Assembly: GCF_003569745.1 (NCBI RefSeq)
Contig: NZ_AP018498.1
Location: forward strand, 682,001-746,000
Reading direction: 5' to 3'
DNA: 64,000 bases
Source of the DNA: Altererythrobacter sp. B11
Lineage (GTDB): Bacteria > Pseudomonadota > Alphaproteobacteria > Sphingomonadales > Sphingomonadaceae
The position numbers were made by a program, and so were the translations under genes. Numbering within the stretch: the first letter of the stretch is position 1; each line of letters begins with the position of its first letter. A model generated the notes under the pieces. The model was not told where the DNA came from. It did not search any database and saw only the letters and a program-made list of their open reading frames with translations. Of the stretch, positions 32,800-41,341 are shown piece after piece.

Positions 32800-34505
32800 C
32801 AGCGGCCGAGGCTTTGCCTCCACCCCTGTTGCGCGCCCCCCCCTTTCCCTGGGCGGATGCCGCCGTGTCTCGCCCCGCCTCCGGAGGAGAGGCAGAGGCG
32901 GACTGCACCGCCGCATTCGACCTGATCCGCGCGGCGCAGGTGGGGGGGCGATTCTGGGCTGCTCCGGCGCGGCTTGTTGAGCCGGTCGGTGCGGTGCTGC
33001 TGCCGGGCGCCCCTGAGGATATACCGACGCTGCTTGGCCGGCTTGATCCGGCCGAGCGCCGGCGGGCGCTGTGGATCGCGCCGCCCGCCTCCGCTTCCGC
33101 CGCGCGGCGCTGGTCCAGCATTCTCGCGCGCCTCACCGCTGCGGAGGGCGGCGCGTGGCGTGGCGATGTGGACCCATGGTCCGTGCTAGGGGAGGCGGAG
33201 CGGGTGGTTGCCCATGGCAGCGACGAATGGGTGGCGCTCGGCCGCATTGCCGGCCTGCCGGTCGAGGTGCTGTCCCCGGGCCGTTTCGGCGCCCCGGGAG
33301 AGGACGGCTCCACGCTCGATCAACATGTGGCGCGCGCGCTCGCAGAGACTGCATGGCGTGATCCCTTCACCGATCGCGAATCCACGATTGAGGTCGCGGT
33401 GGAGCTGCTTGCGACCTGGCGCAGGATGCTGGAGGCCAACCGTCCGCTTGCCGCGGCCAGCGGCATGGCGTGGTGGAAGCGGACGGAAATCCGCCACCTG
33501 CTGTGGCATCCGCAGCGGAAGCTGCACCTCGTGCGCGGCGCCGGCCATGCGGTGCGCGTTGCAGCGCGCGGGGGCGGTGCGCTCGCGATCTGGCCCTCGC
33601 GCGTGTCTCCGGCACTGCTCCGGCAGGCGCGCGAGCAGGGGGTGCCGCTGGTGCGGGTGGAGGACGGCTTCGTCCGCTCGGTAGGGCTGGGCGTCGATCT
33701 GGTGCCGCCATCCTCGGTGGTGGTGGATTCCTCGGGCATTCATTTCGATCCCTCTGGCCCAAGCGATCTCGAGACTATTCTTGAAGGGACGGAGTTCAGC
33801 CCGGCCCTGCGGGATCGTGCGGCCGCCCTGCGAGATGCGATCGTGGCGGGCGGCATCAGCAAATATTCCGCAGGCGGTGCCGCGCCCCTGCCGCCACGCG
33901 AGCCCGGCCGCCGGCTGGTGCTCGTCCCTGGGCAGGTGGAGGATGATATGTCGGTGCTGGCAGGCGGCGGCGGGCTCACCTCCAATCTCGAGCTGCTGCG
34001 CCGCGCGCGGGCGCTGGAGCCGGCGGCGGAGATCTGGTTCCGCCCGCATCCCGATGTCGATGCCGGCCATCGCAAGGGCGCGGTGCCCGATGCGGCGATT
34101 CTCGAATATGCCGATCGCGTGGTGCGGGGCGGGGGCATGGCGCCGCTGCTGGATGCGGTGGACACGGTGCACGTACTCACCTCGCTCACCGGCTTCGAAG
34201 CGTTGATGCGGGGACGGGAGGTGACCTGCCACGGCACGCCCTTCTATGCCGGCTGGGGCCTGACCCGCGACCTGGGCGAAGTGCCCGCGCGGCGCAGTCG
34301 CAAGCTGGCGCTGGATGAACTGGTGGCCGGGGTATTGATCCTGTACCCCCGCTACCTCGATCCGGTTACCGGGCTGCCATGTCGGCCGGAGGTGCTGGTT
34401 CGCCGCATGGCTGATGCAGGTGCAGGCGTGCGCTATGCCAACCGCCTCGGCTGGATCGCTCCCCTGCGCCGCTGGCAGGGCCGTATCATGGCAGCGATCC
34501 GATGA
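32796..34505 (+). CDS. kpsC: capsular polysaccharide Kdo transferase KpsC-like
   Basis: Protein of 569 residues starting at GTG 32796. The full Capsule_synth module is C-terminal (about 230-560): VRVEDGFVRSVGLGVDL, then VVVDSSGIHFDPSGPSDLE, then LVPGQVEDDMSVLAGG, then EIWFRPHPDVDAGHRKG and CHGTPFYAGWGLTRD. The first about 220 residues look like a shortened, degenerate module (DPWSVLGEAERVVAHGSDE, then IAGLPVEVLSPGRFG). E. coli KpsC has two modules and about 675 residues. KpsC extends the beta-Kdo linker after KpsS. Overlaps the preceding stop by 4 nt. Confidence 0.9.
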   Translation: MTAAEALPPPLLRAPPFPWADAAVSRPASGGEAEADCTAAFDLIRAAQVGGRFWAAPARLVEPVGAVLLPGAPEDIPTLLGRLDPAERRRALWIAPPASASAARRWSSILARLTAAEGGAWRGDVDPWSVLGEAERVVAHGSDEWVALGRIAGLPVEVLSPGRFGAPGEDGSTLDQHVARALAETAWRDPFTDRESTIEVAVELLATWRRMLEANRPLAAASGMAWWKRTEIRHLLWHPQRKLHLVRGAGHAVRVAARGGGALAIWPSRVSPALLRQAREQGVPLVRVEDGFVRSVGLGVDLVPPSSVVVDSSGIHFDPSGPSDLETILEGTEFSPALRDRAAALRDAIVAGGISKYSAGGAAPLPPREPGRRLVLVPGQVEDDMSVLAGGGGLTSNLELLRRARALEPAAEIWFRPHPDVDAGHRKGAVPDAAILEYADRVVRGGGMAPLLDAVDTVHVLTSLTGFEALMRGREVTCHGTPFYAGWGLTRDLGEVPARRSRKLALDELVAGVLILYPRYLDPVTGLPCRPEVLVRRMADAGAGVRYANRLGWIAPLRRWQGRIMAAIR

Positions 34506-34515
34506 AGGGCAGGCG

Positions 34516-35718
34516 ATGAGCAGCGTCATCCTCGACATCTCGCGCCTGATCTCGCGCGTGCGATATTCCACCCCCTCGGGGGTGGATCGGGTGGAAATGG
34601 CCTATGCGCGCGGTCTCCACGCCCGTTATGGCGACGGCCTGGCCTTTGCCTCCGTTCACCCCTGCGGGATTTACGGTCGCCTGCCGCGCCGCGCGGTGCT
34701 TGCCTATCTCGATGAGCTGGAGCGCCGCTGGTCGAGCGAGCAGGCAGCGCCGCGCCAGCGTTCGCTGGTCTCGGTGCTACCGCAGCTGGCGGCGCTGCTG
34801 CCGACAGCCCCGGGCGTCGGCTCGGGCAGTGTATATGTGCAGGCATCTCCGCATCACCTGACCAATACCGCGAAGGTGCGCAAAATCATGGCGCGAGAGC
34901 GGGCTCGGTTCCTGTGCCTAGTGCATGATTTGATTCCGATCGAATTTTCCGAATACGCCCGTCCTGCCGGCGCGGCACTGCATCGTCGGCGGATGGAGAC
35001 GGTCGGTGCGGTAACCGCCGAAACGGGCGGCGCGGCAATCGTCAACTCCGCCGCCACCGGGCGCGCGCTGCGGCCCTGGCTGCAGCCCAATACGGCGATC
35101 CACGTCGCGCTACTGGGGACGGAGCCCTTGCCACCGCCCGCGCCGGGCGCAGCTTCGCCCACTGATGACGGCCGGCCCTATTTCCTCTGCCTCGGCACCA
35201 TAGAGCCCCGCAAGAACCACCTGCTGCTGCTCAATCTGTGGCGCCATCTTGCCGACACGCTGGAGCCTGCCCGCATCCCCCGCCTGCTCATCATCGGGCG
35301 GCGCGGCTGGGAGAACGAGCAGATCGTGGACATGCTGGAGCGCTGCCCGGGGCTGGTCGGCCATGTGGAGGAGCTGGGTGGTTGCTCCGATGCTCGCCTT
35401 TCCGCTTTGCTGCATGGTGCGCGGGCTCTTCTGATGCCCTCTTTCGCTGAGGGTTATGGCATGCCGGTTGCTGAGGCGCTGTCAGTGGGAACCCCCGTGA
35501 TCTGCAGCGATCTTCCCGCACTGCGCGAGGTCGGGGGGGACGTGCCCGATTATCTCGACCCCCTCGATGGGCCGGCGTGGAAGGCAGCGATCCTGGAATA
35601 TGCCGCCGACGGGCCTGCCCACGCAGCTCAGCTTGCCCGGCTGCCGCAGTGGCACAATCCCAGCTGGGCGGAACACATCGCCATCGTCACGGACGCGATC
35701 GAAGCGCTGCGCCGCTGA
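34516..35718 (+). CDS. glycosyltransferase family 4-type
   Basis: GT-B glycosyltransferase of 400 residues. The C-terminal donor-binding domain shows FLCLGTIEPRKNHLLLL, LIIGRRGWENEQ and the E-x7-E motif in PSFAEGYGMPVAEALSVGTP. The N-terminal part has ILDISRLISRVRYSTPSGVDRVE. The acceptor and sugar are unknown; it probably builds the capsule repeat unit or links it to Kdo. It starts 10 nt after kpsC and ends the polysaccharide gene string. Confidence 0.92.
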   Translation: MSSVILDISRLISRVRYSTPSGVDRVEMAYARGLHARYGDGLAFASVHPCGIYGRLPRRAVLAYLDELERRWSSEQAAPRQRSLVSVLPQLAALLPTAPGVGSGSVYVQASPHHLTNTAKVRKIMARERARFLCLVHDLIPIEFSEYARPAGAALHRRRMETVGAVTAETGGAAIVNSAATGRALRPWLQPNTAIHVALLGTEPLPPPAPGAASPTDDGRPYFLCLGTIEPRKNHLLLLNLWRHLADTLEPARIPRLLIIGRRGWENEQIVDMLERCPGLVGHVEELGGCSDARLSALLHGARALLMPSFAEGYGMPVAEALSVGTPVICSDLPALREVGGDVPDYLDPLDGPAWKAAILEYAADGPAHAAQLARLPQWHNPSWAEHIAIVTDAIEALRR

Positions 35719-35799
35719 CCTCCTGCGGGAGGCCGGCAAAATGCGGAACAAGTTCAGTCGGATGCGTGTTCTCCCCGGGCAAGAGGAGAGTCTGGCGAA

Positions 35800-36483
35800 A
35801 TGCTGGTTGACGAAGATACCGCGCAAAAGCGCGAACAGGAATTGCGCGACAGGGTCGCCGAACGCGAATTCCCCTGCGTCGGCGCGAAATCGGCGATGGC
35901 GCGTGGCGCCCTGAAGGTGATGGTCGGCCACTCGCTGGTGAGCGCGTGGGATGATGTGAAGATCCATTCAGCCTTGCTGGACTGGGCCTCGGCCTATCGT
36001 GCCGACCCCTCAGGCCTGCGCAGCCTTGCCGTCATATACGACGGCCCCTGCGATCTGGACGAGGCGCAGTTCGAGCAGGCGATGTGGGAACGGCTGCAAT
36101 CCTGCGCCGACAAGGACGAATGGCGCGGCCAGCCCTATGACACACGTGTGAGCGCCGATCCGAGCGATCCGCATTTCTCGCTCAGCTTCGGCGGAGAGGC
36201 ATTCTTCGTTGTCGGGCTGCACCCTCATGCATCCCGGCCCGCACGCCGATTCCCCCGGCCCACGCTGGTGTTCAATCTGCACGATCAGTTCGAGAGGCTC
36301 CGGGCGGAAGGCCGCTATGAACGCATGCGGGAAGCGATCCTGGAGCGCGACCGGGCTCTCGCAGGGACCCTCAACCCCATGCTCGCCCTCCACGGCACCG
36401 TCAGCGAAGCGCGGCAATATAGCGGCCGGGCGGTCGAGGCGGATTGGCAATGCCCCTTTCACGACAAGCGGGCGCCGGCCTGA
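35800..36483 (+). CDS. YqcI/YcgG family protein, GntA-like heme-dependent N-hydroxylase homologue
   Basis: A 227-residue soluble protein of the YqcI/YcgG family, which includes GntA, a heme enzyme that N-hydroxylates a guanidine intermediate in guanitoxin synthesis. The family hallmark FPCVGAKSAMARG is at residues 24-36. Other landmarks are SFGGEAFFVVGLHPHASRPARRF, shortened here as FFVVGLHPHASRPARR, then LVFNLHDQFERLR and the terminal WQCPFHDKRA. Its stop touches the DUF1989 gene, so both act together. The substrate is unknown. An AGGAGAG lies about 11 nt before the ATG. Confidence 0.85.
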   Translation: MLVDEDTAQKREQELRDRVAEREFPCVGAKSAMARGALKVMVGHSLVSAWDDVKIHSALLDWASAYRADPSGLRSLAVIYDGPCDLDEAQFEQAMWERLQSCADKDEWRGQPYDTRVSADPSDPHFSLSFGGEAFFVVGLHPHASRPARRFPRPTLVFNLHDQFERLRAEGRYERMREAILERDRALAGTLNPMLALHGTVSEARQYSGRAVEADWQCPFHDKRAPA

Positions 36484-37067
36484 TGGCAGTAGTGGAGATT
36501 GCGCCACGCAGCGGCACCGCCTTCGAACTCCGCAAGGGGCAGACCCTCAAGGTGATCGACCCGGAGGGCGTGCAGGTGGGCGATCTGCTTGCCTACAGCC
36601 GCGCTGATGTGCGCGAGGTGCTCTCGAACGGCCGCACCTTCGATTATGAGGAGCGGATCGCGCTCACCACCGGGCACCGGTTATGGTCCAATCGTTCGCA
36701 GCCCATGCTTACGATTGTCGAGGACACAGCCGGACGGCATGATTTCCTGCTCACTCCCTGCAGCGAAGCGACCTTCCGTCACTTCTACCCCGATCAGCCC
36801 GTGCATCGGGGATGCTTCGGCAATCTGGCGGAAGCGCTGGCGCCCTATGGCGTGGAACCGGATATGATCCCGACCGCCTTCAATGTGTTCATGAACGTGC
36901 CGGTGAACGAGGACGGTGTGCTGCGGGTCGATCCGCCCACCAGTGGGCCGGGTGACTACATCCGCCTGCGGGCAGAGATGGATCTAGTGATCGGCCTCAC
37001 CGCCTGCTCCGCCTATGCCTCCAACGGAGGCAGCTTCAAGCCGATCCACTATGAGATCGAGGATTGA
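36483..37067 (+). CDS. DUF1989 (urea carboxylase-associated) family protein
   Basis: A 194-residue protein of the urea carboxylase-associated (DUF1989, PF09347-type) family. Landmarks are LKVIDPEGVQVGDLLAY, LTTGHRLWSNRSQPMLTI, LTPCSEATFRHFY, FNVFMNVPVNEDG and GLTACSAYASNGG. Two Cys in conserved places could bind metal. The family occurs beside urea/guanidine degradation genes and beside YcgG-type genes. Here the stop of the upstream gene and this ATG share one base. The reaction is not established. Confidence 0.88.
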   Translation: MAVVEIAPRSGTAFELRKGQTLKVIDPEGVQVGDLLAYSRADVREVLSNGRTFDYEERIALTTGHRLWSNRSQPMLTIVEDTAGRHDFLLTPCSEATFRHFYPDQPVHRGCFGNLAEALAPYGVEPDMIPTAFNVFMNVPVNEDGVLRVDPPTSGPGDYIRLRAEMDLVIGLTACSAYASNGGSFKPIHYEIED

Positions 37068-37076
37068 TCACCGATG

Positions 37077-37107
37077 AAAAAGGGCCCGCGTGGCGGGCCC
37101 CTTTCCT
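37077..37107. terminator. bidirectional intrinsic terminator
   Basis: AAAAAGGGCCCGC-stem with GCGGGCCCCTTT around a short GTG loop, between the convergent DUF1989 and BON genes. The A tract on one side and the T tract on the other allow use on both strands. Confidence 0.85.
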
Positions 37108-37124
37108 TGCGGCTGCGTGGCCGG

Positions 37125-37988
37125 TCAGCTGAGGGTTCCGGTGGTCCGCTCGCCATCCGCATTTCGGTTCTTCACACGCAGATTGTTCTGCACATGGCTG
37201 ACACCGGAGATGCTGTCGACGCAATCTTCCGCGCGGCGCTTCTGGTGGCGAGTGGAAACCGTGCCGTCCAGCGTCACTTCCCCGCCCTGCACCGAAACCC
37301 GCATATCGCTGGCGTCGACTGCCCAATCGTCGGTCAGGCGATCGCAGGCGTCTTCCAGGATGCGCTCGTCGGAGCGAGTGTAGTCGGTGGGGCCACGACC
37401 GCGATGATTGTCCCGCCCGTCGTCGCTGTCGCCGCTGAACCAGTTAGATACGGCATCGCCGGCGCGCTCGAAGAAACCGCGATCGTCACCGCCGCCATAG
37501 TCGCGCCGCGGGGCCGCGCCGTAACTTCCGGCACCATAGCCGCCAGCACCATATGGGCCATAGGGCGTGTCGGGATTGCGACCATAACCGTTGTTCGTCC
37601 GCGGCGCGGCGAAATCCCGCCCGCCGAAGTCGTTGCTGGTAAAGTCGCTGAAGCCGCGCCCTTCACGATTGGTGACATGCGCGGGGCCATAGCCGCCGCT
37701 CGGCTCCGTTTCCCCGATCACGCTGTAACGACCTCGGCCCCCTCCCCGCGGTCCGCTGCCGTAGGCACGATCCTGCCCGTAATCGTGTCGGCGAGCGCTC
37801 TCGCTGGCATGGGCGTCATAATCATGGTCGGCTTGGCCGTAATCATCGCGGCCGTAGTCCTCGCCCATCTGCTGATTGCCGCGGTCGCTGCCATAGCTGT
37901 GGGGCTCAAACTGCTGGGGCTGGCGATAATCGCCGTTGCGTTGCTGGCCTTGATAGGGTTGCCGATAATTTCTGTTCCGGTCGGCCAT
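37125..37988 (-). CDS. BON-domain protein with Gly/Tyr/Asp-rich N-terminal region
   Basis: A 287-residue protein. Residues 1 to about 190 are low-complexity, rich in G, Y, D, R and Q (for example RNRNYRQPYQGQQRNGDYRQ). A linker FFERAGDAVSNWFSGDSDD leads to a C-terminal BON domain (about 205-275, ILEDACDRLTDDWAVDASD, GEVTLDGTVSTRHQKRRAE, and GVSHVQNNLRV). There is no signal peptide. BON domains bind phospholipid and are common in stress-induced proteins. ATG 37988 has AGGAGAAGG directly upstream. A GCAAC-N17-CGTT element at 38087-38112 resembles a general stress (EcfG) promoter. Confidence 0.88.
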   Translation of the reverse strand: MADRNRNYRQPYQGQQRNGDYRQPQQFEPHSYGSDRGNQQMGEDYGRDDYGQADHDYDAHASESARRHDYGQDRAYGSGPRGGGRGRYSVIGETEPSGGYGPAHVTNREGRGFSDFTSNDFGGRDFAAPRTNNGYGRNPDTPYGPYGAGGYGAGSYGAAPRRDYGGGDDRGFFERAGDAVSNWFSGDSDDGRDNHRGRGPTDYTRSDERILEDACDRLTDDWAVDASDMRVSVQGGEVTLDGTVSTRHQKRRAEDCVDSISGVSHVQNNLRVKNRNADGERTTGTLS

Positions 37989-38086
37989 GATCCTTCTCCT
38001 CTCGATGCTGTCCAGAGTTCGACATCGCGCAGGACGACAGCAGCCCGGCGATGCCGCGCATCTTTTGGCGATGCGTCTGCCGGTGA

Positions 38087-38112
38087 AACGAAGGGCGGCG
38101 GTTCGAAGTTGC
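38087..38112 (-). promoter_or_regulatory. possible EcfG-type general stress promoter for the BON gene
   Basis: On the minus strand, GCAAC, 17 nt, CGTT, one mismatch from the GGAAC-N16-17-CGTT consensus of alphaproteobacterial general stress sigma factors, about 100 nt before the BON gene start. The match is weak enough to arise by chance. Confidence 0.3.
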
Positions 38113-38287
38113 GCCGCTCGGCGCATGTGCGCTGCACTTCAGCGCATGACAAGTTTATGAAAACACGCTGCTTCTTCTTGCCCGACAAGACAATGTGCGT
38201 GCTGCTTGGCCTTTTACGGATGATATCGCAGGAATATGTCGCGTGGCCGGGCTTCCCTGTGGTGACCCGGCACGGCTAACTGCGCGC

Positions 38288-40750
38288 ATGGAGAGCCCCA
38301 TCACTCCCCTGCCCGATGAGATAGAGCGCTGGTTCGCGGGGCGCGGCTGGCGGATCCGGCGGCATCAGCGCGAAATGCAGGCCGCCCATGCCGCGGGGCG
38401 GCACGCGCTGCTGGTGGCGGATACAGGCGCGGGAAAGACGCTGGCTGGCTTTCTGCCGACGCTGGTGGATTTCTGCCCGTCTGCCGGCCAATTGCCGCCG
38501 GACGGCCTCCATACGCTCTACGTCTCACCGCTGAAGGCCCTGGCCTTCGATGTGCAGCGCAACCTCGTGGCGCCGGTGGAGGAGATGGGCCTGCCGATCC
38601 GGATCGAGACGCGCAGCGGCGATACCCCCTCCGACCGCAAGAAGCGGCAGGTGGGCCGCCCGCCGCATATCCTGCTGACCACACCCGAATCGCTGTCGCT
38701 GCTGCTCTCCTATCCCGACAGCTTCGCGCTGTTCGCCGGCCTGAAGCGCGTGGTGGTGGACGAGGTCCACGCCTTCGCCACCGGCAAGCGCGGCGATCTG
38801 CTCGCCCTCGCACTGGCGCGGCTGCAGAACATCGCGCCGGGGATGCAGCGCGCGGCTCTGTCCGCGACGCTCGCCAATCCGGAAGGCTTTCGCGAGTGGC
38901 TGGCGCCGTGGGGGGATATCGATAGCGTCGCGCTGGTGGAGGGCGAGGCGGGGGCGCCGCCAGAGGTCGAGATCCTGCTCCCCCGCGAAGAGCGCGTGCC
39001 CTGGGGCGGCCACGCGGCCATCTGGGCGATTCCCCAGCTCTACGAGGAAATCGGCCGCAACCGCACCACGCTCATCTTCACCAACACGCGCTTCCTGGCC
39101 GAATATATCTTCCGCAAGCTGTGGGACGCCAATGACGACAACCTCCCCATCGGCATTCACCACGGCTCTTTGAGCAAGGAAGCCCGCCGCAAGGTGGAAG
39201 GAGCCATGGCGCGGGGCGAGTTGCGCGCGCTGGTCGCCACCGCCAGCCTCGATCTCGGTGTGGACTGGGGGGATGTGGATCTGGTGGTGCAAATGGGCGC
39301 ACCCAAGGGGTCGAGCCGCCTGCTGCAGCGTATCGGGCGCGCCAATCACCGGCTCGACCAGCCAAGCCGTGCGATCCTGGTGCCGGGCAACCGCTTTGAG
39401 TTCCTTGAGGCGATGGCGGCGAAGCAGGCGGTGGACGAAGGGCGGCGCGATGGCGAGGATTTCCGGCCGGGCGGGCTAGACGTGCTCGCGCAGCATGTGA
39501 TGGGCTGCGCCTGCGCTGCACCCTTCGCGGAGGATGAGCTGCTGGCGGAAATCCGATCGAGCCTCTCCTACGCCTGGCTTGAGCCCGATCTGTGGCAGCG
39601 GGTGCTGAACTTCGTCGCCACCGGAGGATATGCGCTCAAGGCTTACGACCGCTTCCGCCGCATCACGCGCGAGGCGGAAGGCATATGGCGGCTGACTCAC
39701 CCGGAACAGGCGCAGCGGCACCGCATGAATGCCGGCATCATCGTTGATTCGGAAATGATCGAGGTGCGGTTCCGCAACGGCCGCTCGCTGGGCAAGGTGG
39801 AGGAGCGCTTCGCCGCTTCTCTGAAGCCGGGTGACAGCTTCCAGTTTGCCGGGCTGGACCTGGAGGTGGAGCAGCTGCGCGACCTCGAACTGGTGGTGCG
39901 GGCCTCGAAGCAGGGGGCGGTCATCCCGTCCTACAGCGGACTGCGCCTGCCGCTCACCACGCATCTCGCCGGTCGGGTGCAGGAGATGCTCACCGACCAG
40001 GCGGGTTGGGCGCGGTTTCCCGACGATGTGCGCGAATGGCTGGAGGTACAGGCCTGGCGCTCTCACTTGCCGGCGCCGGGGCGGCTGCTGGTGGAAAGCT
40101 TCCCGCATGGAGGGCGGCACTACACCACCTACTACACCTTCACCGGATGGAACGCGAACCAGTCGCTGGGCATGCTTATCACCCAGCGAATGGAACACCG
40201 CGGGCTGATGCCGGGCGGCTTCGTGGCGAATGATTACTCGCTCGCCGTTTGGGGGTTGAAGCCGGTGGAGGATCCCGCTCCACTGCTGTCGCCCGACATA
40301 CTGGCGCATGAATTCGTGGATTGGGTGCAGGAATCCTACCTGCTCCGCCGCGCGTTCCGCGAGGTTGCGGTCATTTCAGGACTGGTCGAACGCCAGCATC
40401 CGGGCAAGCGCAAGAGCGGACGGCAGGTCACTTTCTCCACCGACCTCATCTACGACGTGCTGCGCAAGTACGAACCGGACCACGTGCTGATCCAGGCGGC
40501 CTGGGCCGATGCGCGCTCGCGCATGACGGATGTGGGCCGGCTCGGCGACCTGCTCGATCGAGCGGTCGGGCAGATCGACCACGTGACGCTCGAGCGGGTC
40601 AGCCCGCTGGCAGTGCCGGTGATGGTGATGATCGGGCGGGAAAGCCTGCCCCAGGGGGCGGTGGACGACGAACTGCTGCTGGAGGCGGAAACGCTCGCCG
40701 GCGCGGCGATGCGTGTCGACCCGCCGAGCGAGGCTGAGGAAGCAGACTGA
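38288..40750 (+). CDS. ligase-associated DEXH-box DNA helicase (Lhr-like)
   Basis: Superfamily 2 helicase of 820 residues. Walker A is ADTGAGKT (near residue 42), box II VVDEVHAFATGKRGD, motif III LSATLANPEG, and motif VI LLQRIGRANHRL. A long C-terminal Lhr-core winged region follows. The family usually sits with an ATP-dependent DNA ligase, an exonuclease and a PdeM-type phosphoesterase, none of which is in this window. ATG 38288 is used. A shared bidirectional hairpin ends this gene and the convergent exbD. Confidence 0.95.
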   Translation: MESPITPLPDEIERWFAGRGWRIRRHQREMQAAHAAGRHALLVADTGAGKTLAGFLPTLVDFCPSAGQLPPDGLHTLYVSPLKALAFDVQRNLVAPVEEMGLPIRIETRSGDTPSDRKKRQVGRPPHILLTTPESLSLLLSYPDSFALFAGLKRVVVDEVHAFATGKRGDLLALALARLQNIAPGMQRAALSATLANPEGFREWLAPWGDIDSVALVEGEAGAPPEVEILLPREERVPWGGHAAIWAIPQLYEEIGRNRTTLIFTNTRFLAEYIFRKLWDANDDNLPIGIHHGSLSKEARRKVEGAMARGELRALVATASLDLGVDWGDVDLVVQMGAPKGSSRLLQRIGRANHRLDQPSRAILVPGNRFEFLEAMAAKQAVDEGRRDGEDFRPGGLDVLAQHVMGCACAAPFAEDELLAEIRSSLSYAWLEPDLWQRVLNFVATGGYALKAYDRFRRITREAEGIWRLTHPEQAQRHRMNAGIIVDSEMIEVRFRNGRSLGKVEERFAASLKPGDSFQFAGLDLEVEQLRDLELVVRASKQGAVIPSYSGLRLPLTTHLAGRVQEMLTDQAGWARFPDDVREWLEVQAWRSHLPAPGRLLVESFPHGGRHYTTYYTFTGWNANQSLGMLITQRMEHRGLMPGGFVANDYSLAVWGLKPVEDPAPLLSPDILAHEFVDWVQESYLLRRAFREVAVISGLVERQHPGKRKSGRQVTFSTDLIYDVLRKYEPDHVLIQAAWADARSRMTDVGRLGDLLDRAVGQIDHVTLERVSPLAVPVMVMIGRESLPQGAVDDELLLEAETLAGAAMRVDPPSEAEEAD

Positions 40751-40819
40751 CCTCGTGGGATGCGGCGCTTCCCTGCGCCTCATCGGCTTTCAGTCGGCGC
40801 GTCAAAGGCGGGCAAAGAA

Positions 40820-40846
40820 AAAGGGGCGGAAAGCCCGCCCCTTTCT
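40820..40846. terminator. bidirectional intrinsic terminator
   Basis: AAAGGGGCGG (40820-40829), 5-nt loop, CCGCCCCTTT (40835-40844). An A-rich tract upstream becomes a U tract for the minus-strand exbD operon; TTTC follows for the helicase transcript. Confidence 0.85.
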
Positions 40847-40869
40847 GAATGTGTTCCGGTTTGCGCGGC

Positions 40870-41301
40870 TTACTTGCCGAACACCCGATATTTCTCGTTG
40901 CCCACGAAGCCGAACTTGGTGACGCCTGAAGCCTTGATGATATTCAGCACCTTGGCCGAAAGATCATAGCTTGCATTGGCTTCCGGTTCGAACTGCAGTT
41001 CCGGCTCGACCGCATAGGTCAGCGAGGTCTGCAGATTGGCCACCAGTGTGCCCTGGTCGATCGGCTGCGCATTCCACAGGATCTCGCCGTTCGGGGTGAG
41101 CACGATCTTGTTCTTGATCGGGTCCACCATATCCGGCGGCGGGTTGGGATTGGGAACCGGCAGGTCGATGTTGACCGAGTGGGTCGCAACGGGGATGGTG
41201 ATGATGAACATGATGAGGAGCACGAGCATGACGTCGATCAACGGCGTCGTGTTCATCTCCATCATCGGCTCGCCATCGTCCTTGCCGCCTGACATTGCCA
41301 T
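40870..41301 (-). CDS. exbD: biopolymer transporter ExbD (second copy)
   Basis: ExbD of 143 residues: one N-terminal membrane helix (LIDVMLVLLIMFIITIPV) with the proton-path Asp in TTPLIDVMLVLL, then a periplasmic domain ending FGFVGNEKYRVFG. Part of the ExbB-ExbD motor that energises TonB. Last gene of the tonB-exbB-exbD-exbD unit, 40 nt after the first exbD. MAMSGGKDDGEPMMEMNTTP is the start. Confidence 0.94.
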   Translation of the reverse strand: MAMSGGKDDGEPMMEMNTTPLIDVMLVLLIMFIITIPVATHSVNIDLPVPNPNPPPDMVDPIKNKIVLTPNGEILWNAQPIDQGTLVANLQTSLTYAVEPELQFEPEANASYDLSAKVLNIIKASGVTKFGFVGNEKYRVFGK

Positions 41302-41341
41302 GGAAGTTTACTCCTGAATTCTCGCGCCGGATCCGAACGGC

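Noticed and set aside
37074..38279. 401-codon plus-strand frame rich in Ala/Val/Ile that looks like a membrane protein
   Set aside because: Antisense to the BON protein gene; the hydrophobic look comes from reading Gly/Tyr/Asp codons in reverse complement.
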